Positions 26,711 through 35,306 of a stretch of DNA of 64,000 nt are shown piece by piece; within the stretch, counting starts at the first letter, position 1; each line of letters begins with the position of its first letter. The notes beneath the pieces were generated by a model. That model had not been told where the DNA came from. It was given only the letters and a program-made list of their open reading frames with translations, and searched no databases. The position numbers and the translations under genes were made by a program. Origin of the DNA: Methyloligella sp. Lineage in GTDB: Bacteria; Pseudomonadota; Alphaproteobacteria; Rhizobiales; HXMU1428-3. Location of the stretch: positions 216,276 through 280,275 of the forward strand of contig BQJJ01000004.1 of the NCBI GenBank assembly GCA_021604645.1, in the 5' to 3' direction.

Positions 26711-27886
26711 TTAGCGCATTAACTCGCCCATAGCTTTTGACACACCACCAACAGTAAGCGGGTACATTTGATTTTCAAAGTTATGTTTGATCATTTTTAT
26801 AGAGGGGGTCCAGTTCCAATGTTCTTCAGGGATTGGATTTAACCAGGCTATATGGTCAAAACTGTTCACAACGCGTTTTAGCCAGACTTCTCCCGGTTCG
26901 TCATTCATATATTCAACTGAACCGCCTGGGATGGTTAGCTCATAGGGGCTCATTGAGGCGTCACCTACAAAAATGACTTTATAGTCTTTGTTGTATTTAT
27001 GCAGGAGATCATAGACTGGGACGCGTTCTTGCCAGCGGCGGGCATTGTTTTGCCAAACAAAATCATAAAGACAATTGTGAAAATAATAATAATCTAAATG
27101 CTTGAATTCTTGATGAGCGGCTGCAAACAATTGTTCTACTAATTTAATATGCCAGTCCATTGACCCGCCCACATCAAAAAACACAAGGAGTTTTACAGCG
27201 TTGCGTCTTTCTGGGCGGTGGCGAATGTCAAGATAGCCTTTTTTTGCAGTGGCTTTAATGGTTTGGTCAATATCAAATTCTGTGGCAGCACCATTTCGAA
27301 CATGTTGGCGAAGGCGGCGAAGGGCCACTTTCATGTTTCTTGTGCCGAGCTCTTTATCTGGATCTAAGTCTTTAAACTCTCGTTTGTCCCATACTTTGAT
27401 GGCTTTAAAGTTTCGATTGCCTTTTTGGCCAATCCGAATGCCTTCTGGGTTATAGCCATAAGCGCCAAAAGGAGATGTACCTCCCGTGCCTATCCATTTG
27501 TTCCCGCCTTGGTGACGCTCTTTTTGTTCCTCCAGGCGTTTTTGGAGTTCTTCCATGATTTTTTCCCAACCGCCTAAGCTCTCAAGTTCTTTGCGTTCTT
27601 CTTCGCTTAGGTAAAGTTCGGTTAGTTTTTGAAGCCATTCTTCAGGGATTTCTGCTGTTGAGAGGTCTTCCATCAGATCTAGCCCCTTAAAACTGTGACT
27701 AAAAACTTGGTCAAATTTATCTAAATGGCGCTCATCTTTTATCAGGCACATGCGGGAAAAATAATAGAAGTCTTCAATCTTTTTCTTAGGAATATCGTTT
27801 TTTAACCCTTCCATCAGTGTGAGATATTCTCGAATTGTCACAGGAAGATTTGCGGTTTTTAATTCGTAAAAAAACTTTAAAAACAT
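26711..27886 (-). CDS. CoxE-like VWA domain protein
   Basis: 391 residues. N-terminal helical part starts MFLKFFYELKTANLPVTIREYLTLMEGL, typical of the CoxE/DUF2201-related family. The VWA domain (about 205-391) shows RNAVKLLVFFDVGGSMDWHIKLVEQLF, a MIDAS variant DxGGS, and KVIFVGDASMSPYELT. Such proteins work with MoxR AAA ATPases in metal-insertion or assembly chaperoning. The likely partner MoxR gene is 7.4 kb away at 35307-36146 on the same strand instead of adjacent. Confidence 0.85.
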   Translation of the reverse strand: MFLKFFYELKTANLPVTIREYLTLMEGLKNDIPKKKIEDFYYFSRMCLIKDERHLDKFDQVFSHSFKGLDLMEDLSTAEIPEEWLQKLTELYLSEEERKELESLGGWEKIMEELQKRLEEQKERHQGGNKWIGTGGTSPFGAYGYNPEGIRIGQKGNRNFKAIKVWDKREFKDLDPDKELGTRNMKVALRRLRQHVRNGAATEFDIDQTIKATAKKGYLDIRHRPERRNAVKLLVFFDVGGSMDWHIKLVEQLFAAAHQEFKHLDYYYFHNCLYDFVWQNNARRWQERVPVYDLLHKYNKDYKVIFVGDASMSPYELTIPGGSVEYMNDEPGEVWLKRVVNSFDHIAWLNPIPEEHWNWTPSIKMIKHNFENQMYPLTVGGVSKAMGELMR

Positions 27887-28150
27887 GGTGTTAACTTATT
27901 TTCCTATGAAATGAAGGGAGGCTTGTTTACGGTTTTATTGAGGGCATTAAGCTTATCATAGGGGCAGGGTTAGGACAATATTCAGAAAGAAAATTAGTAA
28001 TAATGATAAAAATATGAGAAATTCAGTATTTGTTTTGCTATGTTCTTATCTTAATCAGTATTTTCTTATGGTTTGTGATCTATTTTAAACAGAAATCAAA
28101 CTATTTAGATAATTATTCTTTATAAATATAAATAAAGGAAGGTGGAAAAC

Positions 28151-28381
28151 ATGACACGCATGGATAGATCTTCTGGAAGTATTGAGGGGCATTTTCCAGT
28201 TTCTGCGGATGCAAAACAACCAAGGGTCGTAAAGTATGGAGAGCGACAAGCTTTCTCAACGAAGTTACAGCTTCTAATTCATCAAGCTCAAATAATGAAT
28301 GAACGAAGTTGTGCACTTCATTTAAAATTTGCGTTGGCGGCTTTGAAATCTCACGTGCCGTTAAACGAACAAGACCCTTAG
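28151..28381 (+). CDS. Small helical protein of unknown function
   Basis: 76 residues from ATG 28151, with a strong AAGGAAGGTGG just upstream. The C-terminal two thirds (STKLQLLIHQAQIMNERSCALHLKFALAALKSHVP) would form two amphipathic helices. No signal peptide. It sits alone between two AT-rich gaps. The good ribosome-binding site and helical composition support a real gene; I do not recognise the family. Confidence 0.55.
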   Translation: MTRMDRSSGSIEGHFPVSADAKQPRVVKYGERQAFSTKLQLLIHQAQIMNERSCALHLKFALAALKSHVPLNEQDP

Positions 28382-28961
28382 AGAGAGGGTATGTAGTTAT
28401 GTTTGAGTTTACAGTTTGAATAGCTCAGCATAAATATCTTTCATTACAATCTGAGATTTTTGATTTGGGTGAATGTTTTGTTTTTAATGATCATTCACTC
28501 AATCAGTTTTCTTTTTTTCTAACTTGCTGTTCTTGTTTGTTTTTTGGTCGTTTTGGACAAGATTGTGAGTTGGTATAGATTAAGTTTGAAAAATGTTTTT
28601 TCTCAATTTTGCCATTAAAATAGATCAGGATAGAAGATGTAATTATTGTACTTTTCTATTTTAGTTGATTAATTCATTGAATTTATTACTATAAATTTGT
28701 TTATACCGAATTGTTTTTATTGGTGAGCTTTTTAATTTTATAAAAAATGTTCTTTTCGATTATTGATTTGATTTAAGATTTTAATTTTAAATCGATGTTA
28801 TTCTAAAATTAATAATCCGTATGCAAACATTTTGAATGAATTTGTATTTGAAGAAATAGATGTTTTTCAATAGCTTTTCGGGTTTCTTAAAATCGATTTT
28901 TTTGTTTTTAGAGCTGTGTTTTTGATTTTGAGTTTGTTTGGGGTTGAGGGGAGTTTTAGTT
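28382..28961. other. Very AT-rich intergenic region
   Basis: About 580 bases of T-rich sequence upstream of the TAXI receptor gene. I find no ORF with ribosome-binding site, no RNA gene and no repeat belonging to the families described here. It must include the promoter of the two-gene operon that follows. Confidence 0.5.
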
Positions 28962-30383
28962 TTGGTTGAGTACTCTTTTTGGGGCTATGGACGGACTCTA
29001 TTTAAAGGCGGGGTTACTTACCGTTTTCTTTCTTGTGTCATTCTAATTATTCTGTCTTTTTCATTTACTTCTTTTTCGCATGCGGCTCCTTTTTATGAAG
29101 AGCTGTTTAGTGCTGCTGAAGAAACACAAACATCGGTGAAGCCTCAACAAGACAAAAAACGTCACCCCAACAAATTAAAATTGAATTCTCCGTCTTCTTC
29201 TGCTGGAAAAGTGTTAGCTCAATCTACACGATTGGCTCAATCAGAAAAAGTACGCCGTGATGCCAAGACAAAAAGAACACCAAAAAAATCACTTTATGGT
29301 CGGGAGGTTTTTCGCAGAAACCACCATGTAGTGACTTTATTATCTGGAGGTTTAGCGGGAACGGACGCGCGAATGGCTTCTGATATTAGTAATGTTTTGG
29401 ATCGGGATGATGGAGATCTCCCTATTCGTGTTGTGCCTATGTTAGGACGTGGCGGTGTTCAGAATGTAAAAGATCTTTTGTTTTTAAAAGGGGTTGATAT
29501 GGCAATTATCTCCCAGGGACAATTAGGTTTTTTGGAGCTGCAAGATCCTGATTTTTATAAGAACATTCGTAAAAACGTGCAGTATATCACGAAGCTATAT
29601 AACTCTGAGATGCAGATATTGGCTCACCGAAGTGTTGACAATTTGTTGGAGCTTTCAGGGAAGCGGGTGGTGCTGGGTAAGAAGCTTGGTGCCACTGATA
29701 TGGATGCACGTTATGTGTTTGCACAATTGGGTATTGATATTGAGGCGGTGAATGTTGATTTTTCAAATGGCTTAGATCAGTTGGAAAATAATGAAGTTGA
29801 TGCTATTGTTACCTTTGGAGGTGCACCTGTAGAAGGATTTAGAGCATTAAGAGATCCTTCTAAGTTTCATTTTTTACCGATTACTCCCCAGACTGTTGGT
29901 TTAGGCCCATATTTTAAAATTACAGATGAGTATTTGCCGATTAAGTTAACTTCGAAACAATATCCGAACTTAATAGCAAAAAATAAACCAATATCGACAA
30001 TTTCTTCCAGTGTGGTTTTGGCCATTTATAAATGGAAGCGCAGTCATAAACGATATAAAAAATTGAGCCGTTTTGTTCAGGCTTTTTTTACAAATTTATA
30101 TGGTTTCGATCAAAGATCGCGTCATCCAAAATGGCAAGAAATTAACATTGATGCAAAAGTAGTTGGGTGGTCTCAATTTGGGGCTGCTTCTGAATGGCTT
30201 AGAAACCGGCGCAAAGAAATCGGACAAGAAGTTTCGGCTGGTGAAATGAAAATAGCAATGGATGCCTTTGTTCGGCAATATTCCAAAATCGGGAATTCTG
30301 AACAAGTTGGACCTCTATTAAGGGACGATATTTGGGCATCGATGACCAGGGTTTTCGGACGCTGGTGGGCTGTTGGACAATAA
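28962..30383 (+). CDS. TAXI-family TRAP-type solute receptor
   Basis: About 473 residues. A TTG start at 28962 is favoured by GAGGGGAG eight bases upstream; earlier TTG codons (28938) are possible. An N-terminal membrane/signal segment (FLSCVILIILSFSFTSFSHAA) is followed by a basic, low-complexity linker of about 75 residues and then the TAXI domain: VVTLLSGGLAGTDARMASDIS, GRGGVQNVKDLLFLKGVDMAIISQGQLGF, LSGKRVVLGKKLGATDMDARYVF and ALFGGAP-like VTFGGAPVEGFRAL. No TRAP permease genes are adjacent. Its neighbour is a His/Gln-rich membrane protein, so it may be a sensor or a cell-envelope component instead of part of a transporter. Confidence 0.8.
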   Translation: MVEYSFWGYGRTLFKGGVTYRFLSCVILIILSFSFTSFSHAAPFYEELFSAAEETQTSVKPQQDKKRHPNKLKLNSPSSSAGKVLAQSTRLAQSEKVRRDAKTKRTPKKSLYGREVFRRNHHVVTLLSGGLAGTDARMASDISNVLDRDDGDLPIRVVPMLGRGGVQNVKDLLFLKGVDMAIISQGQLGFLELQDPDFYKNIRKNVQYITKLYNSEMQILAHRSVDNLLELSGKRVVLGKKLGATDMDARYVFAQLGIDIEAVNVDFSNGLDQLENNEVDAIVTFGGAPVEGFRALRDPSKFHFLPITPQTVGLGPYFKITDEYLPIKLTSKQYPNLIAKNKPISTISSSVVLAIYKWKRSHKRYKKLSRFVQAFFTNLYGFDQRSRHPKWQEINIDAKVVGWSQFGAASEWLRNRRKEIGQEVSAGEMKIAMDAFVRQYSKIGNSEQVGPLLRDDIWASMTRVFGRWWAVGQ

Positions 30384-30409
30384 GTTCTAATTGGGATGGG
30401 ATTAGTATT

Positions 30410-32530
30410 GTGAGTAAATTTGGTAGTGATGATGGATCTAATTCAAATGGTCCAAAGAGAGATCAGGTCTCTGTTGACGGGTTTCGTCTTGATAGTTCTC
30501 AGTCTTCTTGGTTGATGGATCGTTTAGGGGCGCTTGATGAGGAAGATAAGCTGAGTTTATCCAGTTCCGCCGCACAAGTGCAAATGTCTGATAACCGGGA
30601 TGATCATCCCACACCGCATCAAGACCAACAATCGCAACAACAGCATGAACCAACTCGAGATAATGTGTCTCATCTCCAGCCTGTTCACAATCCAGCTCCG
30701 CCTCGCAATCAAAATCCATCTGGAGTTCAACAGGCACAAGATCAGATGAATTCTAAAAAGACACCGGTTCATCCGTCTCAACAGGTTGGGCACCAGGGGG
30801 TGCCTGATATTCAACAGAATACTGAACAGCATGGTGAGATTGATAGTGAAAGTGCGTTATTACTGCGCCAAAAAATTGAGAACCTAGAGCACCAATTAGC
30901 TGAAATTTCGGACCTTACTGGAGAGCAAAGAGCGAAATATGTTGAAGAGCTAACTCAGCCACAAGGTCGGGGGCCTGTTGGGCCGCCGCATTTGCATGGT
31001 GGTGAGGGTTTTGAAGAAGATGTAACTTTTCACGATGAAGCTATAGATCCTCATGGTGCTCATTCGCAGGGATATGAGCCGCAAGGCTATCCCCCTCATG
31101 GCCAAGAACAGCAGTATCAAACTTCTGACGAGCACTCGCAATATGCTCACTCTCATGAGGTGCAAACCCCGCACACACATAATCCAAATGCCCATATAGA
31201 TACAAATGGAGATGGTTATGCTCATGAAACTGTTGGCGATGCAGGGCATGGCAATGATCCTTTGACTATGGTCCCTGACTACTCTGACCATCCGCAACAT
31301 CATGATGCCTCTCATTCTCATGAAAGAGGTGTGCCATTAGGTTCAAGAGAGGTGCAGTTGCATTCTGATGAGCAGAGAGCTTATGAACAGCAAGCTCAAC
31401 ATGATGCTTATCGTTCGCGTCAAGGCGGAACGTCTCCTGAGATGCAACATGTTCAAGGTGGTCATCCGCATATGCAACAGGGGGGGCAGGTTCAACACGC
31501 ACCTCATCAACAGGAATATGCTGAACTGCCGCAATTTTTGGCACCTATTCAGCAAGAGAAAAAAGGTCGCCCGGCTTATTTAGCAGTGCTTGGTTCTGTT
31601 GGGGCTTTGTTGGTTGCAGGTGGCATTGCTTACACTTATTTAAATGGTGGTGTGAGTGATGTTATTAAAAGTGATTTATCTAGCATACGCCTGAAAGAAC
31701 CATCAAAATTATCTGATGCTGCTGACCGTGTTGATGAGCCTTCTGTCAAAGGTGCACAGCTAGCTAAGGTCACACCTAAGATAAACCTCAATAAGCGGTT
31801 TACGGTCAACCCACTTGAGGGTACAGCTGGGCAAAACCTGCCATTGAATATCCAATTGCCAAATGATGCAGGTTTAGCTTCTGCGTTTTTAGTGGTACGT
31901 AATTTACCAGATTGGGCGAAGCTTAATTATGGGCGTCAGATGAATGGCTTGTGGATGGTTTCTGTTTCTCAAGTTAATGAGTTAGAGATGATTATTCCTG
32001 AGGATCAACCAGGGATATTTGCATTTGAAATTGATTTGGTTGTGAATGCAGGTGATGCGCCGGTGACGAAAAAAGTCACAGCAAATATTACTCCTTATAA
32101 AGCGCCAGAACCTGAAAAGGTTGAGCAACCTGAAGTCGTTACGCCGGCTGCTGAAGAAAAACAAAAAGTGGCATCGATTGAAGCCGATACTGAAAATTCA
32201 GAGCTTATTAAACAACCTGGTGTTGGCGTTAATCAAGGGCCTTTGATTATTGACCAGGCTTTGGAAGAAAAATGGTTGGAGCGAGGAACGCGGCTCTTGC
32301 GTGCTGGAGATGTTTCGGCTGCACGCCTTGCATTTTCTCATTTGGCTGAACAGGGTTCTGGACGCGCGGCTCTTGCTATGGGGATGACTTTTGACCCTAA
32401 TCAGCCAAGTGCGCGGGTGGTTTCTGGGATTAAGCTTGATAAGAAACGTGCCAGGTTTTGGTATCAACGCGCTTTGTCTCTTGGTCATGAAGGGGCACGT
32501 GATCCATTGCGCCAATTAGATCGAAATTAG
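30410..32530 (+). CDS. His/Gln-rich single-pass membrane protein with C-terminal Sel1/TPR-like repeat
   Basis: About 706 residues from GTG 30410, just after the TAXI gene stop. Residues about 60-380 are extremely rich in His, Gln, Pro and Asp and probably disordered, with one coiled-coil segment (RQKIENLEHQLAEISDL). A single transmembrane helix (LAVLGSVGALLVAGGIAYTYL) lies near residue 395. The outer part has a beta-rich region (NPLEGTAGQNLPLNIQLPNDAGLASAF and following) and a C-terminal Sel1/TPR-like end (GDVSAARLAFSHLAEQGSGRAALAMGMTF, KKRARFWYQRALSLGHEGA). Function unknown. The His-rich cytoplasmic part could bind metal; this is inference. Co-transcribed with the TAXI receptor. Confidence 0.78.
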   Translation: MSKFGSDDGSNSNGPKRDQVSVDGFRLDSSQSSWLMDRLGALDEEDKLSLSSSAAQVQMSDNRDDHPTPHQDQQSQQQHEPTRDNVSHLQPVHNPAPPRNQNPSGVQQAQDQMNSKKTPVHPSQQVGHQGVPDIQQNTEQHGEIDSESALLLRQKIENLEHQLAEISDLTGEQRAKYVEELTQPQGRGPVGPPHLHGGEGFEEDVTFHDEAIDPHGAHSQGYEPQGYPPHGQEQQYQTSDEHSQYAHSHEVQTPHTHNPNAHIDTNGDGYAHETVGDAGHGNDPLTMVPDYSDHPQHHDASHSHERGVPLGSREVQLHSDEQRAYEQQAQHDAYRSRQGGTSPEMQHVQGGHPHMQQGGQVQHAPHQQEYAELPQFLAPIQQEKKGRPAYLAVLGSVGALLVAGGIAYTYLNGGVSDVIKSDLSSIRLKEPSKLSDAADRVDEPSVKGAQLAKVTPKINLNKRFTVNPLEGTAGQNLPLNIQLPNDAGLASAFLVVRNLPDWAKLNYGRQMNGLWMVSVSQVNELEMIIPEDQPGIFAFEIDLVVNAGDAPVTKKVTANITPYKAPEPEKVEQPEVVTPAAEEKQKVASIEADTENSELIKQPGVGVNQGPLIIDQALEEKWLERGTRLLRAGDVSAARLAFSHLAEQGSGRAALAMGMTFDPNQPSARVVSGIKLDKKRARFWYQRALSLGHEGARDPLRQLDRN

Positions 32531-32563
32531 GTTTCAGTATTCGTTTCATATCTGCTTTGTAAT

Positions 32564-33598
32564 TTATGATTTTTCTGAGTTTGTAAGGCTTGAGCTGACT
32601 ATTTTAGCAAAGGATGATTTCTTTGCTGTTATATAGGGGATTGGTCTTGTTACTTCTTGAGCGCTTAGCCCTATGCGAATTGTCAAAGCGCCATTGATCA
32701 TTCCCTCTCCCAATTTTTTTGAAAGCTTTGCTGCGATGCTACTGCCGATAAGAGGTTGGAGTAGGTCGCTTGTCATGGCTAGTCCACCAGACAAAGCTAG
32801 ATGGGCAAGGATGTTACGGCCTAGGCGAGATAGTCCCCACAGTCCTGGCCTTACACCGTAGACGGTTGAGATTTTTCGGATCATTGTTAGGTTTAAGAGT
32901 GTGACGGCAGCCATGTCTATGAAAGGGCCTGGAGCAATTGCGGTGATTACTGAAACTTTTCTTGCGGTCTCAGAAATGATTTTTTCTGCTTCTTTATCAA
33001 GCGGACTGCCGATCTCTGTATCTACGAGCTCAATGAGTTCGCGGCCATCCATGATTGTCTGCTCTTGTTCCTTTAACGATTTGAGTATCCACTCTCTTTT
33101 GGGAGTATGTTCATATAGTTGTTTGATGTTTCTGGTATATTTTTTTGCTGGTTTTAATTCATTGTTGTCATGAATTTGTTGGCCCTTTGTTTTTAGGTTG
33201 CCTAGTGTTTTGAGTTTCGAGAGGCTGACAATTTCATTGGTCATTATTGCCAAGATAGAGATGATGAGTAGGGTTGTGAAGCCGAGGGCGAGCCAGCCTA
33301 TGATATCATTTCTCTGAAAGAGTTGCTCGACTGACGTGATGAGGGTTGCTGTTAACCAGAGAGTAAAAAGGCCGAAAAGGGAGGAAAATAATAATAGTCC
33401 CCATGAAAGCAGTTTTGTGTTTAGAGTTTTTCCAGCTCTTGCACCCGGTGGTATTTCGGTTGATTGATTTTCTGTTTCGAACTCATTTTCTTGTGTGCCG
33501 TTTTTGTGCGGGGCGTTGGCATAAATTTCAGGCTCTTCAGTTACTTTGAAGGACTGATCTTTGACATTGAAAATCTTAGGTTTTTTGCTCTGGTTCAT
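32564..33598 (-). CDS. YcjF-family (TIGR01620, DUF697) membrane protein
   Basis: 344 residues. Two transmembrane helices near 75-120 (LLSWGLLLFSSLFGLFTLWL, LALGFTTLLIISILAIMT), then a DUF697-type helical domain with VSVITAIAPGPFIDMAAVTLLNLTMIRKISTVYGVRPG and LSGGLAMTSDLLQPLIG. YcjF is always paired with YcjX; the ATG at 33598 overlaps the ycjX stop by four bases. In enterobacteria the pair belongs to the PspF stress regulon. No psp genes are adjacent here. Confidence 0.88.
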   Translation of the reverse strand: MNQSKKPKIFNVKDQSFKVTEEPEIYANAPHKNGTQENEFETENQSTEIPPGARAGKTLNTKLLSWGLLLFSSLFGLFTLWLTATLITSVEQLFQRNDIIGWLALGFTTLLIISILAIMTNEIVSLSKLKTLGNLKTKGQQIHDNNELKPAKKYTRNIKQLYEHTPKREWILKSLKEQEQTIMDGRELIELVDTEIGSPLDKEAEKIISETARKVSVITAIAPGPFIDMAAVTLLNLTMIRKISTVYGVRPGLWGLSRLGRNILAHLALSGGLAMTSDLLQPLIGSSIAAKLSKKLGEGMINGALTIRIGLSAQEVTRPIPYITAKKSSFAKIVSSSLTNSEKS

Positions 33599-35079
33599 TT
33601 TAATTTGTCTCCAATGAGCATATTTAACGCACGGTCTAGTCGAATATGAGGCATTTTGTTTTGTGAATTTTTATCAACTTGCGGTGGGGCAAAATTAATG
33701 ATTTCAATAGACGCGTTTTTGTCGTTTTCTATTGTTTGATCCGTTATGGATGCTGCTAAGTCTGATGCCAAATCAGACTTCAGGTTATTTTCTATATCGT
33801 TTTTTAAATCACCTGTAAAAAGAATGGTCTCAGTTTTGCCGTCAAAAACTTGTCCGTGGAATTTTGTTCCAGCTAGCGGTGTCCCTGCTAGGGCGTCATA
33901 TGTTTCACCGTTCTCTTCTATGGTAACTTCACGGGTTGCGCGCAAGGAGGCAAGGGCCTGGACTTTTACTTCAGCTCCTTTTAGTTCTGCTTTTTTTATG
34001 GCTGTATGAGTTAATTGGCTGAGGAGACTTTGTAACTGATCATGATTGTGATGGTGAAGGTGATCTGCTTTGGTGGCAGCGAAAACTAAGCGATCGATTT
34101 TTTTGTTCCATATGGATGTTAGCCAATGAGGTGCGCCAGGTGAGAAACTCTTCAGGATGTTCGTCAATGAGTTTTGTAAATGATCAAGATGAGATTTGCC
34201 CGCGTTTAAATTTGAGAGTACGTCGACCAGAACGATCTGACGATCAAGTCGTGTGAAGAATTGACGATAAAAGGGGCGAATAATGAGAGATTTATACGCT
34301 TCAAAGCGGCGTTCCATTAAATTTGCTAATGAGTTCTCTTTATTAATACCGTTCTCAATATTTAAGGGTGCGAAGGTGAGCGCTGGTGAGTTTTTCAAAT
34401 CTCCGGGCATGAGAAATCGACCTGGAGGGAATGTTGGAAGGTCTGGCTCATTCTGGCGGGTTAGGTTGAGAAAGTCTGTGAAACTTTCAGCTAGGTCTTT
34501 TGCGGTAGCTTCGTTTTGATCCTCATTTGGGTCTTGCTTGTTTGTTTGGTCTAGCCAATTTTTGGCGAACGGCACTGCATGAGGTTGCTTTGCAAACTCA
34601 AAGGCTTCTTTTGACCAGGTTTGATAATCTTTTTCGAGTAGCGATAAGTCTAATAACCATTCACCAGGGTAATCAATTATATCGATGTGGAGTTTGCTTT
34701 CTCCTAAGTGACGTGAGATGAAGTGGTCACTTTGGTAAATGATAGTCAGACGTAGCTGTGAGATAGCGCGCGTGCCTTCTGGCCATTTAGTAGATGCACC
34801 TGTTAAAGCTTTTAAATTGCCTTCATAGTCAAAGCGGGGGAGTAGATCATCTGGATGGGGTTCTAGATATACATCAATGATACGGCCTGAGCGAAGCGGT
34901 TCAAAGAAGGGAAGATGTTTGCGCTCAAGTAAGTGATAAATGAGGCTTGTTATAAAAACAGTCTTCCCTGAACGAGATAGGCCTGTGACACCGAGTTTTA
35001 AGCTTGGTTCAACAAGATTTTGGGCATAGCTGAAGATGTTTAATGCTGCATCTATGCCTTGATCTGTCCAATTACTCAT
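33595..35079 (-). CDS. YcjX-family P-loop GTPase-like protein (DUF463)
   Basis: About 494 residues from ATG 35079, with AAGGAG ten bases upstream. P-loop GLSRSGKTVFITSLIYHLL near residue 30, later IDIIDYPGEWLLDLSLL (switch II-like) and RQIVLVDVLSNLNAG, FAATKADHLH (TKxD specificity motif). Operon with ycjF. A nested family-1 repeat ends the sequence just upstream and its conserved CCTGAAG on the minus strand merges with the Shine-Dalgarno. Confidence 0.9.
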   Translation of the reverse strand: MSNWTDQGIDAALNIFSYAQNLVEPSLKLGVTGLSRSGKTVFITSLIYHLLERKHLPFFEPLRSGRIIDVYLEPHPDDLLPRFDYEGNLKALTGASTKWPEGTRAISQLRLTIIYQSDHFISRHLGESKLHIDIIDYPGEWLLDLSLLEKDYQTWSKEAFEFAKQPHAVPFAKNWLDQTNKQDPNEDQNEATAKDLAESFTDFLNLTRQNEPDLPTFPPGRFLMPGDLKNSPALTFAPLNIENGINKENSLANLMERRFEAYKSLIIRPFYRQFFTRLDRQIVLVDVLSNLNAGKSHLDHLQNSLTNILKSFSPGAPHWLTSIWNKKIDRLVFAATKADHLHHHNHDQLQSLLSQLTHTAIKKAELKGAEVKVQALASLRATREVTIEENGETYDALAGTPLAGTKFHGQVFDGKTETILFTGDLKNDIENNLKSDLASDLAASITDQTIENDKNASIEIINFAPPQVDKNSQNKMPHIRLDRALNMLIGDKLK

Positions 35080-35091
35080 TTTTGTGTGCTC

Positions 35092-35262
35092 CTTCAGGTT
35101 GCTTTTTTTGTGCTTCAGATGCCCACAAAGCATCCGCATTAAGCAACCGTCGCGTAGTGCTCCTATAGCTAGCTCTACTTAAGGCTTGCTTCAGTTTTCA
35201 CCAAAAACCGCCACAAGCAACTGGGCATTCTTTCCTGCACTTCAGTTGCTCATAAGCAAGTG
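35092..35262 (+). repeat. Family-1 cluster upstream of ycjX
   Basis: 35092-35154 is a nested element: outer GGTTGC/GCAACC, inner GTGC-TTCA-GATGC-CCACAAA-GCATC. A degenerate unit lies at 35187-35222 (outer TTGC/GCAA) and another at 35237-35260, where GCACTT/AAGTGC closes around GTTGC-TCATAA-GCAA. The left edge lies 13 bases from the ycjX ATG. Confidence 0.7.
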
Positions 35263-35306
35263 CGCTGTGCTAAAAACGTTCCCATTTTTAAATGGAACAC
35301 TCAAAG

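Noticed and set aside
30438..31555. Several antisense ORFs opposite the His/Gln-rich protein
   Set aside because: They are by-products of biased codon composition in the repetitive sense gene; no ribosome-binding sites or recognisable domains.
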